A DNA stretch of 11,118 nt, from the NCBI GenBank assembly GCA_964450565.1, contig CAYVCP010000015.1:1-11118 (forward strand), in the 5' to 3' direction. Numbering within the stretch: the stretch's first letter is position 1; each line of letters starts with the position of its first letter. The DNA is from CAYVCP01 sp964450565. Lineage in GTDB: Bacteria; Patescibacteriota; Minisyncoccia; Minisyncoccales; CG1-02-41-26. Below the pieces are notes generated by a model. That model was not told where the DNA came from. It saw only the letters and a list, made by a program, of their open reading frames with translations, and did not search any database. The translations under genes and the position numbers were made by a program. Positions 1 to 5,337 of this stretch are shown here, piece after piece.

Positions 1-738
1 ATTAGAAGGCTTAAAAAAGAATTTGGCCTAGATCTAATAGCTACTGCTCCGCAAGTTGTTTTTGAAGTATTAAAAAAAGATGGAGAGGTGCTTACAGTAT
101 CTTCTCCGAGTGCTTTTTGTGACCCTACTTTAATTGATGAAACTTATGAACCATTTTGTGAGATTGAAATCGTAACACCAAATGAATATTATAATCAGAT
201 TTTTAAATTACTTAAGTTATTTTCATCAGAGCTGAAAGATACCAAAACATTGTCAGAAGACAAGTCTCTTTTAACAGCACAAGCTCCTTTAAGAGAAATT
301 ATAGCTGGTAATTTTTATGAGAAATTAAAGGGTTCTACAAAAGGTTTTGCTTCTTTCTCTGTAAGACCGATAGGTCACGAAAAGACAAATTTGGTTAAAG
401 TGGATATTTTAATTGCAGGATCTATAGAACCTCCTTTGTCTAGGATTACTCATAGAGATAAGGCTTTTTCTGAATCTAAAAAGTTTTTACAAAAGCTCAA
501 AGCAGTTTTACCAAAACAACAATTTGCTGTTGCCCTACAAGCTGTGATTTCAGGGAAAGTTATTTCTAGAGAAACCATTCCAGCTTTAAGAAAAGATGTT
601 ACGGGAAAGTTATATGGAGGAGATGTTACAAGAAAAAGGAAGCTTCTTGATATTCAAAAGAAGGGCAAGAAGGAATTGAAAGCAAAAGGCAAAGTAAGGG
701 TTCCTGCTGAAGCTTTCTTGGAAATTTTAAAAGATTAG
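1..738 (+). CDS. lepA: Elongation factor 4 (LepA), C-terminal part, cut by the window edge
   Basis: LepA/EF4 is a ribosome-bound translational GTPase that acts on stalled or mis-translocated ribosomes. The reading frame is open from base 1, so only the last 245 residues are present and the GTPase domain lies upstream of the window. Recognition rests on the C-terminal half: the LDLIATAPQVVFEV segment, the HRDKA motif, PKQQF followed by an LQAVISGKVISRETI stretch, and the family-specific tail RKDVTGKLYGGDVTRKRK ending in VRVPAEAFLEILKD. That tail binds near the peptidyl-transferase centre and is unique to LepA among translational GTPases. The GTG at 88 is internal and is not the start. The gene ends in TAG, one base before the end of a small convergent ORF. 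No U-tract terminator is seen, so transcripts may run into ftsB. Confidence 0.96.
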   Translation: MRRLKKEFGLDLIATAPQVVFEVLKKDGEVLTVSSPSAFCDPTLIDETYEPFCEIEIVTPNEYYNQIFKLLKLFSSELKDTKTLSEDKSLLTAQAPLREIIAGNFYEKLKGSTKGFASFSVRPIGHEKTNLVKVDILIAGSIEPPLSRITHRDKAFSESKKFLQKLKAVLPKQQFAVALQAVISGKVISRETIPALRKDVTGKLYGGDVTRKRKLLDIQKKGKKELKAKGKVRVPAEAFLEILKD

Positions 739-739
739 G

Positions 740-835
740 TTATTTTATAAATAGAGGCCATATTAAAGACACTAACATAGACATAGTTATTAGACCTACG
801 AAAACAATCCAAATTGTTTTAATTACTTTATTCAT
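740..835 (-). CDS. Possible small single-helix membrane protein (31 aa)
   Basis: On the minus strand an ATG opens a 31-codon frame that fills the gap between lepA and ftsB almost exactly. Its product is one hydrophobic helix of about 22 residues with Lys at both ends (MNKVIKTIWIVF at the N-terminus, WPLFIK at the C-terminus). That is the shape of a one-pass membrane microprotein. A TATAAT hexamer on the same strand (842-847) lies six bases upstream of the ATG, so the transcript could be leaderless. No good -35 box is seen. It converges on lepA (one base between stop codons) and diverges from ftsB. I do not recognise the family. In AT-rich DNA a 31-codon frame can arise by chance. The amino-acid pattern argues for a real gene, and conservation would decide. 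Confidence 0.45.
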   Translation of the reverse strand: MNKVIKTIWIVFVGLITMSMLVSLIWPLFIK

Positions 836-849
836 GCTTTTATTATAAT

Positions 850-1188
850 ATGAAAAGAATATTTTTACTATTACTATCAGTCTTTTGCTTATTTTGTATT
901 TTTTTGTGTTTTTTAAATGTAAGAGTTTTTTTACAAAGAAGAGAATTTAAAAAACAACAAGAAGTTTTACAAGCAAAGATATTAAATCTTATTAAAGAGA
1001 AAGAACAATTAGAAGCAAGTACAAACGAAGCTGGTAGGTTTAATTATTTAGAAAGAACAGCAAGAGAAGAGTTAAATTTTAAGAAAGAGGGGGAGACTGT
1101 TGTTGCTTTTCCTAAGATAGATTCAACATCAACTGATTCTTTTGAGGATGGTGGTGTATTTCAGTGGATATTGAATAAAGTTAAATAG
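850..1188 (+). CDS. FtsB/DivIC-like septum formation initiator
   Basis: This is a bitopic division protein of the FtsB/DivIC family. In well-studied bacteria these proteins pair with FtsL and FtsQ/DivIB to activate septal peptidoglycan synthesis. The 112-aa product has the family architecture: a short cytoplasmic tip (MKR), a transmembrane helix at about residues 4-27, a Lys/Glu/Gln-rich coiled coil at about 30-62, and the conserved motif LERTAREELNFKKEGETVV at about 67-85, which corresponds to the YxExxARExLgxvkpGE signature. The length is normal. The ATG at 850 has no Shine-Dalgarno sequence, and a TATAAT-like string abuts it at 844-849. The stop codon is one base from tRNA-Gly, so the mRNA and tRNA are probably co-transcribed and separated by processing. 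Confidence 0.85.
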   Translation: MKRIFLLLLSVFCLFCIFLCFLNVRVFLQRREFKKQQEVLQAKILNLIKEKEQLEASTNEAGRFNYLERTAREELNFKKEGETVVAFPKIDSTSTDSFEDGGVFQWILNKVK

Positions 1189-1189
1189 T

Positions 1190-1262
1190 GCGGTAGTGGC
1201 TCAGTTGGTAGAGCATCTGCTTCCCAAGCAGAAGGTCGCGGGTTCGAATCCCGTCTGCCGCT
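1190..1262 (+). tRNA. tRNA-Gly (anticodon CCC)
   Basis: A complete 73-nt cloverleaf is visible: acceptor GCGGTAG/CTGCCGC with one G-U pair, D-stem GCTC/GAGC, anticodon stem TCTGC/GCAGA with loop TTCCCAA (anticodon CCC at 1223-1225), T-arm with loop TTCGAAT, and discriminator T. CCA is not encoded. It reads the GGG glycine codon. It starts two bases after the ftsB stop. Its 3' end runs straight into the first copy of the dispersed intergenic repeat (R1), which makes it the likely anchor of the accessory block that follows. Confidence 0.95.
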
Positions 1263-1296
1263 TTTCAGACCTTTAGAAACATTTTAAAATTAAGGG
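1263..1296 (+). repeat. Dispersed intergenic repeat, copy R1 (right half only)
   Basis: The bases directly after tRNA-Gly match the right half of a repeat also found at 2030-2101 (R2), 3409-3480 (R4) and, more weakly, 5047-5114 (R5). The best shared blocks are GCTTTTCAG, spanning the tRNA 3' end and also present in R2, and a TAGAA-nCAT-nTTAAAATT block shared with R4. The left half of the repeat is absent because the tRNA occupies that position. This suggests, without proving it, that the longer copies are decayed tRNA 3' ends plus flank. Confidence 0.55.
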
Positions 1297-1297
1297 A

Positions 1298-1326
1298 TTG
1301 ACTTATGCTTGACAATATAGTATAAT
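1298..1326 (+). promoter_or_regulatory. Sigma-70-type promoter for the 190-aa gene
   Basis: TTGACT at 1298-1303 and TATAAT at 1321-1326 are separated by 17 bases, close to the ideal sigma-70 layout. The start point would be near 1333, giving a leader of about 50 nt. A second TTGACA at 1309-1314 is too close to the -10 box to serve. Confidence 0.75.
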
Positions 1327-1370
1327 CGTAGTGTAATCAGAAGACTCTAAATATTCACCTTAACAGGGGT

Positions 1371-1376
1371 AGGAGG
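1371..1376 (+). promoter_or_regulatory. Strong Shine-Dalgarno of the 190-aa gene
   Basis: AGGAGG lies seven bases before the ATG at 1384, which fixes that start. It stands out because most other genes in the window (ftsB, fic, prfB, ftsX and the cassette genes after tRNA-Gln) have no comparable site. Confidence 0.75.
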
Positions 1377-1383
1377 GTTTAAA

Positions 1384-1956
1384 ATGGATACCAATACCAA
1401 TAGAGTTGCGAAGATATATTTTAGCTGTATACTTCCAAAACGACCCGTACTGAAGAAAGAAAAAAAAGAGGAGCTGGCAATTGCGATTTTACAAGTTGTG
1501 GAAGATGAAGCAGAGGAGTCTTTAGGGGAACTAGACGAGCTCATTTCGTTTGGAAGGTATGGCCTCCCTGGTGGCGGAGTGGTAGAAATGACTGTTATTC
1601 GAGCGATTGGCGAAAAGCACGGGAAATCAGCCGAGAATATAAAAAAGATGGAGAGAAAGATAGAAAAAGCGTGGGAGCTGACCAGAAAAAGAAATAACGA
1701 AGTTTACGCTCAAAATAACCCTGTCCCTGACGATCTTTATGATCGGATTATGGCAACGGAATGCTATAATCGTTTGAGGGTTGTGGAGGGATTAAAGCAA
1801 CAGATTCAGGCTTCGCCTGATCTGGATTGGGAAAAGATAGAGGGGCTTGCCTATACTCTGATTGATCGGGGGCATGTCTTTGACGGAATAAGGGTATTAC
1901 AGGGTATGAGTTCTCATATACAGAACTCTAGCGTTAAAACCCTAATTTCGTTTTAA
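1384..1956 (+). CDS. Unrecognised soluble protein (190 aa), probable cassette gene
   Basis: I do not recognise this protein. It is predicted soluble, with no signal peptide or membrane segment. Residues 17-60 are charged and helix-prone, followed by a Gly-rich turn (YGLPGGGVVEM, about 58-68), a long Lys/Glu-rich helix at about 75-105 (EKHGKSAENIKKMERKIEKAW) and a helical C-terminal part. Expression signals are unusually good: a TTGACT-17-TATAAT promoter, AGGAGG seven bases before the ATG, and a strong intrinsic terminator 16 bases after the stop. The coding DNA is visibly more GC-rich than its neighbours and uses codons such as CTG, GCG and CGG that are rare around it. This fits recent transfer. 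It is a complete stand-alone unit between tRNA-Gly and repeat R2. Confidence 0.8.
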   Translation: MDTNTNRVAKIYFSCILPKRPVLKKEKKEELAIAILQVVEDEAEESLGELDELISFGRYGLPGGGVVEMTVIRAIGEKHGKSAENIKKMERKIEKAWELTRKRNNEVYAQNNPVPDDLYDRIMATECYNRLRVVEGLKQQIQASPDLDWEKIEGLAYTLIDRGHVFDGIRVLQGMSSHIQNSSVKTLISF

Positions 1957-1971
1957 CTGTCATATTTAAAG

Positions 1972-2007
1972 TGAATTTAGCAGAATGCTTGCTAGATTCA
2001 TTTTTTT
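1972..2007 (+). terminator. Intrinsic terminator of the 190-aa gene
   Basis: An 11-bp stem (TGAATTTAGCA at 1972-1982 with TGCTAGATTCA at 1990-2000, one G-U pair) encloses a 7-nt loop and is followed directly by seven T residues (2001-2007). It is the clearest rho-independent terminator in the window and closes a monocistronic unit. Confidence 0.88.
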
Positions 2008-2029
2008 AGTAATATAGAAATGGTTAGGA

Positions 2030-2101
2030 TTCTCTTTAAAATAAGTTCTCACTTCCTTCACTGCACAGCTTTTCAGGTTTTTAGAAGTATTTATAAGCAG
2101 G
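2030..2101 (+). repeat. Dispersed intergenic repeat, copy R2
   Basis: Its left block (TCTCTTTAAAATAAGTT then ACTTCC) matches R3 and R4. Its middle GCTTTTCAG block matches the join of tRNA-Gly and R1. Its right block (TTTAGAAGTATT) matches R5 and, less closely, R1 and R4. The left block contains a short AAGT/ACTT inverted repeat. It begins 22 bases after the terminator of the 190-aa gene. Confidence 0.6.
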
Positions 2102-2269
2102 AGCCTAGTAGTCTTTTTTACCTTTCAAGGTGTTTTTGATACAGTGAGAGCAATCAGACATATGTCGCAAATAATAGATAAAAGTAGTGAAAAAATAGCT
2201 CTAAATAAAGAACATTTTTTGACCATAGAAAAGATATTTATAAGTTTTTTCCTTAGCAAATAATCGTAA

Positions 2270-2327
2270 TTTTCTTTAAAATGAATTTTAACTTTCCTTG
2301 TTACGCGGCTCTGTTTATTTGAATACT
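2270..2327 (+). repeat. Dispersed intergenic repeat, copy R3 (divergent right half)
   Basis: The left block (TTTCTTTAAAATGAATTTTAACTT) closely matches R2 and R4. A central GCGGCT string resembles the GCCGCT end of tRNA-Gly. The right half is poorly conserved. It ends where the -35 box of the XRE promoter begins. Confidence 0.5.
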
Positions 2328-2328
2328 C

Positions 2329-2388
2329 TTGACCTTATTTTTTGCTGTGGTAAGATTATACTACAAAGTCGTTTTATTTAAATAAGGT
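2329..2388 (+). promoter_or_regulatory. Promoter and candidate operator of the XRE-ImmA operon
   Basis: TTGACC (2329-2334) and TAAGAT (2351-2356) with a 16-base spacer form a plausible promoter. A perfect 9-bp inverted repeat, ACCTTATTT (2332-2340) and AAATAAGGT (2380-2388), brackets it. The first arm overlaps the -35 box and the second lies just before the ATG. A palindrome TTATTTAAATAA (2374-2385) overlaps the second arm. Autoregulation by the XRE protein is the natural reading but is inferred. Confidence 0.5.
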
Positions 2389-2395
2389 TATTTTT

Positions 2396-2773
2396 ATGGG
2401 GAATAAAAATTTAATCAAATTTGGTGGGTTCTTAAAGAGCCTAAGAATTAAGAAAGGTCTTAGCCTAAGACAGGTTTGTAAGTCTGTCAATTACGACCCA
2501 AGTAATTGGAGTAAGATAGAAAGAGGCAGGCTCTATCCTCCTTCCGACGAGAAAAAGCTTAGAAATTGGGCAAAAGTTTTAGGGATATACAAGGACAAAA
2601 AAAAGCTACAAGAATTTATTGATTATGCCAAGACAGCTCAAGGGATTATACCTCAAGATATTCTTGATGAAGAATTGGTAGAGGCTCTACCTGCTTTTTT
2701 TAGAACTTTACGTAATGAAAAACCTACTAAAAAAGAAATAGATAATCTTATTAAGATAATAAAGGGTGTTTAG
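2396..2773 (+). CDS. XRE-family helix-turn-helix regulator
   Basis: This is a DNA-binding protein of the Cro/C1 (XRE) superfamily. Residues 9-64 form the helix-turn-helix domain: LKSLRIKKGLSLRQVCKSV covers the first helices, and NWSKIERGRLYPP is the typical recognition-helix and turn signature. A C-terminal extension of about 60 residues ends in a Lys-rich helix and may be for dimerisation or partner contact. The stop codon is followed without any gap by the ATG of an ImmA/IrrE-type peptidase. In other bacteria, adjacent XRE repressors and ImmA-type peptidases work as repressor and anti-repressor, the peptidase inactivating the repressor. The same logic is inferred here, with autoregulation through the inverted repeat in front of the gene. 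Confidence 0.88.
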   Translation: MGNKNLIKFGGFLKSLRIKKGLSLRQVCKSVNYDPSNWSKIERGRLYPPSDEKKLRNWAKVLGIYKDKKKLQEFIDYAKTAQGIIPQDILDEELVEALPAFFRTLRNEKPTKKEIDNLIKIIKGV

Positions 2774-3400
2774 ATGGATTATGATTATAGTAAAATTAGA
2801 GTGCCTTTCATCGATAATCAAGCAATGGTTCGGGAAACAAATTTATTTAGAAAAAAGTTTTGGGATAATTCTTTACCCGTTGATATAGAATATATTATTG
2901 ACGTTAAACTAGAAATTGATATCATTCCTTCTCCTGGTTTATATAAAGAATGTAATGCTGATGCCCTAATCGGTTCAAACTGGAAGTCGCTTTACATCGA
3001 CAAAGACAAATATTCGGACGAAAGGCAACAAAATCGTTTGAGATTCTCTTTGGCTCATGAAATAGGACATTTTCTTTTGCATAAAAAGGTTTATCGAGAG
3101 TTCGGCATTAAGAACCCTAGAGATTTTAACAATTTTTTTAATAAGATATCTCAAGAACAATATGGTTATCTTGAGACTCAAGCTAATAAGTTTGCTAATC
3201 ATTTACTTCTACCTAGAGAGAAATTAGTCATTGAGAAGGATAGGCTTTTTAAAAAAAGAATAGAAAAATTTGGAGGCAGGAAAATAGATGAAAAAATGAT
3301 AAATGCTTATCTGGCAATACCGGTTTCTAGAATTTTTGGTGTTAACGAACAACCAGCTGAGATTGCTTTAAATGATATTATTGATCCCGTAAGGAAGTGA
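2774..3400 (+). CDS. ImmA/IrrE-family metallo-endopeptidase
   Basis: This is a soluble zinc-dependent peptidase of the ImmA/IrrE (COG2856) type. The catalytic HEIGH motif is at residues 95-99 within LAHEIGHFLLH. The downstream LETQANKFANHLLLP segment (about 133-147) supplies the usual third zinc-ligand Glu region and the conserved Asn/Phe/Ala pattern. Known relatives cleave or inactivate XRE-type repressors, as ImmA does with ImmR of ICEBs1 and IrrE with DdrO. It starts on the base after the XRE stop codon, so the two are translated as a coupled pair. The protein is 208 aa, a normal length, and no active-site residue is missing. The pair could control the neighbouring cassettes, or its regulated genes may lie elsewhere. 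It ends in TGA, 8 bases before repeat R4. Confidence 0.88.
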   Translation: MDYDYSKIRVPFIDNQAMVRETNLFRKKFWDNSLPVDIEYIIDVKLEIDIIPSPGLYKECNADALIGSNWKSLYIDKDKYSDERQQNRLRFSLAHEIGHFLLHKKVYREFGIKNPRDFNNFFNKISQEQYGYLETQANKFANHLLLPREKLVIEKDRLFKKRIEKFGGRKIDEKMINAYLAIPVSRIFGVNEQPAEIALNDIIDPVRK

Positions 3401-3408
3401 CTATAATT

Positions 3409-3480
3409 ATCTCTAAAATAAGTTTTAACTTCTTGTTTTATACGATTTTTTGAACCCCTAGAAGCATCTTAAAATTGCGG
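3409..3480 (+). repeat. Dispersed intergenic repeat, copy R4
   Basis: This is the most complete copy. The left block TCTCTAAAATAAGTTTTAACTTC contains an AAGTT/AACTT hairpin and matches R2 and R3. The right block with CCCCTAGAAGCAT then CTTAAAATT matches the sequence directly after tRNA-Gly (R1). It separates the XRE-ImmA unit from the fic unit and ends at the first operator-like repeat of fic. Confidence 0.65.
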
Positions 3481-3540
3481 ATATAATTTGACATATCATC
3501 AAAAAACGTATAAAATGCGGATATAGATAATTATATCATC
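3477..3540 (+). promoter_or_regulatory. fic promoter framed by two operator-like repeats
   Basis: TTGACA (3488-3493) and TAAAAT (3511-3516), 17 bases apart, form a good promoter. A 24-nt sequence occurs at 3477-3500 and again at 3517-3540, exactly 40 bases apart. Both copies begin GCGGATATA and end ATATCATC, and both contain the inverted repeat GATAT-N8-ATATC. The first covers the -35 box and the second covers the expected start point. This is the layout of a two-site repressor operator bound on one face of the helix (about four turns). The binder is unknown: the Fic C-terminal winged helix and the neighbouring XRE protein are both candidates. Confidence 0.7.
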
Positions 3541-3544
3541 CCAT

Positions 3545-4672
3545 ATGAAAAACTTTAAAGCAGGCACGTATAAACAACAAGAAGAGTACAAAAGTTTTAG
3601 CCCTTCTTGTGTTAATCGTAATTTTGATTGGCAAGATAAAAAGATTAATGTGTTACTTGAAAAAGCAACTCGTTTTTTAGGTGAGTTGAACGCTTATTCT
3701 GAAATAGTTCCAGATGTTGATTTTTTTATTCAAATGCATGTTGTTAAAGAAGCGACAAGATCAAGTATGATAGAAGGCACAAAAACAGGGATAGATGAAG
3801 TGTTGCTACCGAGGGAAGAAATAAGTCCAGAGAAGAGAGATGATTGGTCTGAAATACAAAACTATGTTAAAGCAATAAATTTTGCAGTAGAAAGGTTGAA
3901 AGAGATGCCCTTAAGTTTTCGTTTAATCAGAGATACCCATAAGATATTGCTTTCTGGTGTTAGAGGAGAACACAAAACTCCTGGAGAGATAAGAAGAAGT
4001 CAAAATTGGATAGGTGGATCTAATTTGTCTGATGCTTTTTTTGTTCCTCCACATAACGAGGAATTACCTAATCTTTTAACTGATTTAGAGATGTTTTGGC
4101 ACAATAAAAACATAGAGATTCCTACTCTTATGAAAATAGCGATAAGTCATTATCAATTTGAAACAATTCATCCTTTTTTAGATGGCAATGGTAGGGTTGG
4201 CAGATTATTAGTTACCTTGCAATTAGTTGAGTCTGGTATTCTAACAAAACCCACCCTCTATTTATCGGCATTTTTTGAGAAAAATAAAAGTTCTTATTAT
4301 GACTCATTAACAGTAATTAGGAAAAGCAATGATCTGGAGCAGTGGATAAAATTCTTTTTTAATGGCGTTATAGAAACAGCTCAAAGCGGAATTATGACGT
4401 TTAAGAAGATTATGGAGTTACGTAGTCAATACGAAGAAAAGATATTAGTTTTAGGATCTAGAGTTAAAAATGCCCAAGAATTAATACTTTTCATGTTTTC
4501 ACGTCCTATCGTGAATAATCAAACTATCATGAAGGGGTTAGGTATTGGTTTTGATACTGCAAATCGTCTTGTTAAATCCCTGGTAAGCCTAGAGATACTT
4601 GTTGAGTTAACTGGTTCTTCTAGAAACAGACTATTTGCATTAAAAGATTACTTAGACTTATTTAAGAAATAA
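3545..4672 (+). CDS. Fic-family protein AMP-transferase, self-inhibited type, with C-terminal winged helix
   Basis: Fic enzymes transfer AMP (less often other phosphate-containing groups) from a nucleotide to a Ser, Thr or Tyr of a target protein. The active-site motif [12 protein letters not shown] is intact at residues 209-220, including the catalytic His and the Arg that holds the phosphates. The inhibitory motif (S/T)xxxE(G/N) is present upstream as SSMIEG, with Ser73, Glu77 and Gly78, placing it in the class in which the inhibitory helix lies in the same chain, N-terminal to the Fic core. An N-terminal Fic_N-like region (about 1-110) precedes the core, and a winged helix-turn-helix occupies about 310-367. 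The length (375 aa) is typical of this architecture. It starts four bases after a tandem operator-like repeat and lacks a Shine-Dalgarno sequence. A 117-aa unknown follows 14 bases after the stop. Confidence 0.93.
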   Translation: MKNFKAGTYKQQEEYKSFSPSCVNRNFDWQDKKINVLLEKATRFLGELNAYSEIVPDVDFFIQMHVVKEATRSSMIEGTKTGIDEVLLPREEISPEKRDDWSEIQNYVKAINFAVERLKEMPLSFRLIRDTHKILLSGVRGEHKTPGEIRRSQNWIGGSNLSDAFFVPPHNEELPNLLTDLEMFWHNKNIEIPTLMKIAISHYQFETIHPFLDGNGRVGRLLVTLQLVESGILTKPTLYLSAFFEKNKSSYYDSLTVIRKSNDLEQWIKFFFNGVIETAQSGIMTFKKIMELRSQYEEKILVLGSRVKNAQELILFMFSRPIVNNQTIMKGLGIGFDTANRLVKSLVSLEILVELTGSSRNRLFALKDYLDLFKK

Positions 4673-4686
4673 AATAAACAAATTAT

Positions 4687-5040
4687 ATGGGTATTAAAGT
4701 TGAATTTAATCCAGATCTTGCCTTAAGAGATATGTCTGAATTTGAAAAAGGCAACAGAAAAAAAGAGGAGTGTATTCCTGAAGATCTTGAGGTAGGAAGA
4801 ATTTATCCTTTCTTAAAATCGGATCAAAGGAATTATTGGTTATACGGAGCAATTCCCTTAATTGAAACAAAAGGTAATGAAGTTTTATCACGTCCCAAAG
4901 CAAGCATCGTTATTTTAGAAGCTACTCATTTGGTTGAACAAAACAAGACGTATACAAAGGGACTTTATAAAGTTATTGAGGTTTTTAATGACGATGAGAT
5001 ACATTTTGAATGTTTTGATCCAATAGGAAGAAGAAAATAG
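4687..5040 (+). CDS. Unrecognised small soluble protein downstream of fic (117 aa)
   Basis: I cannot assign a function. The product is compact and soluble, with mixed charge and many beta-prone stretches: NYWLYGAIPLIET, ASIVILEATHLV, GLYKVIEVFNDDEIHFECF. This suggests a small beta-barrel or beta-sandwich rather than a membrane or coiled-coil protein. It follows fic by 14 bases with no promoter or Shine-Dalgarno sequence, so the two are almost certainly co-transcribed under the fic operator. Possible roles are a partner, target or modulator of the Fic enzyme, or an unrelated passenger of the same cassette. The Fic protein has its own inhibitory helix and does not obviously need a separate antitoxin. 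Repeat R5 begins seven bases after the stop codon. Confidence 0.8.
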   Translation: MGIKVEFNPDLALRDMSEFEKGNRKKEECIPEDLEVGRIYPFLKSDQRNYWLYGAIPLIETKGNEVLSRPKASIVILEATHLVEQNKTYTKGLYKVIEVFNDDEIHFECFDPIGRRK

Positions 5041-5046
5041 TTAAAA

Positions 5047-5114
5047 TTCTTTCTAGGACAAGCTCTAAATTGCTTTGTTATTTAGTTTCTTTAATCCGTA
5101 GAAGTATTGTTAGG
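5047..5114 (+). repeat. Dispersed intergenic repeat, copy R5 (most divergent)
   Basis: Aligned by eye to R2, the left block (TTCTTTCTAGGACAAGCTCT) and the right block (CCGTAGAAGTATTGTTA) keep the order and spacing of the other copies. The TAGAAGTATT string is identical in R2. It closes the accessory block on the tRNA-Thr side. Confidence 0.5.
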
Positions 5115-5160
5115 TAAAGAGTATTATAATACAATAAATTAATATATCAGCTTTAATAGA

Positions 5161-5191
5161 AAAGGGGGTTGTGATTTGTCACAATCCCTTT
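5161..5191 (+). terminator. Strong hairpin upstream of tRNA-Thr, possible terminator without a U-tract
   Basis: AAAGGGGGTTGTGA (5161-5174) pairs with TCACAATCCCTTT (5179-5191) around a TTTG loop, with one bulged G and one G-U pair. The bases after it (AATGTTATCT) are not a run of T, so it is not a standard intrinsic terminator. It may still end or stabilise the fic transcript, or insulate the tRNA. A weak -10 box (TATAGT, 5212-5217) lies between it and tRNA-Thr. A TATAAT at 5125-5130 has no matching -35 box. Confidence 0.4.
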
Positions 5192-5227
5192 AATGTTATC
5201 TATAAAGATTGTATAGTGTTTTTAGAA

Positions 5228-5299
5228 GCCAGCGTAGCTCAATGGCAGAGCAACGTTCCCGTAAAGCGTAGGTTATCGGTTCAACTCCGATCGCTGGCT
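5228..5299 (+). tRNA. tRNA-Thr (anticodon CGT) with C33
   Basis: This is a complete 72-nt cloverleaf: acceptor GCCAGCG/CGCTGGC, D-stem GCTC/GAGC, anticodon stem ACGTT/AGCGT with one G-U pair, loop CCCGTAA with anticodon CGT at 5260-5262, T-arm ATCGG/CCGAT with loop TTCAACT, and discriminator T. It reads ACG. The base at position 33 (5259) is C instead of the near-universal U, which would weaken the anticodon U-turn. CCA is not encoded. The acceptor end doubles as part of a terminator stem. Confidence 0.93.
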
Positions 5300-5318
5300 C
5301 TTTAAAAGAGCTTTTTTT
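5297..5318 (+). terminator. Terminator sharing the 3' end of tRNA-Thr
   Basis: GCTCTT (5297-5302) pairs with AAGAGC (5306-5311) around a 3-nt loop and is followed by seven T residues (5312-5318). Its first three bases are the last three of the tRNA, so folding of the tRNA acceptor and of the terminator are mutually exclusive at those bases. Confidence 0.75.
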
Positions 5319-5337
5319 TATGATATAAAAAGAATAT

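Larger units (their letters stand above)
1957..2395. other. Long intergenic region between the 190-aa gene and the XRE gene
   Basis: This 439-nt gap holds a terminator (1972-2007), repeat copies R2 (2030-2101) and R3 (2270-2327), and a promoter with an inverted repeat before the XRE gene. Between R2 and R3 (2102-2269) there is no convincing gene. A 33-codon frame at 2162-2263 has no ribosome-binding site and only a poor promoter. Two repeat copies with little between them would fit a cassette that has been lost or has decayed. Confidence 0.6.

Noticed and set aside
88..738. GTG at 88 as a gene start
   Set aside because: The LepA frame is open and homologous from base 1; the GTG is an internal valine codon.
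2162..2263. 33-codon ORF between R2 and R3
   Set aside because: It has no ribosome-binding site, a poor promoter and no recognisable feature; a chance frame is more likely.
2975..3202. Minus-strand frame inside the ImmA-type gene, and similar ones at 1347-1544, 4706-4903 and 5908-6111
   Set aside because: They are antisense shadows of well-supported genes, with low-complexity or implausible proteins.
2396..3400. XRE-ImmA pair as a classical toxin-antitoxin module
   Set aside because: The second protein has a complete HEIGH peptidase motif and ImmA layout, so repressor and anti-repressor peptidase is the better reading.
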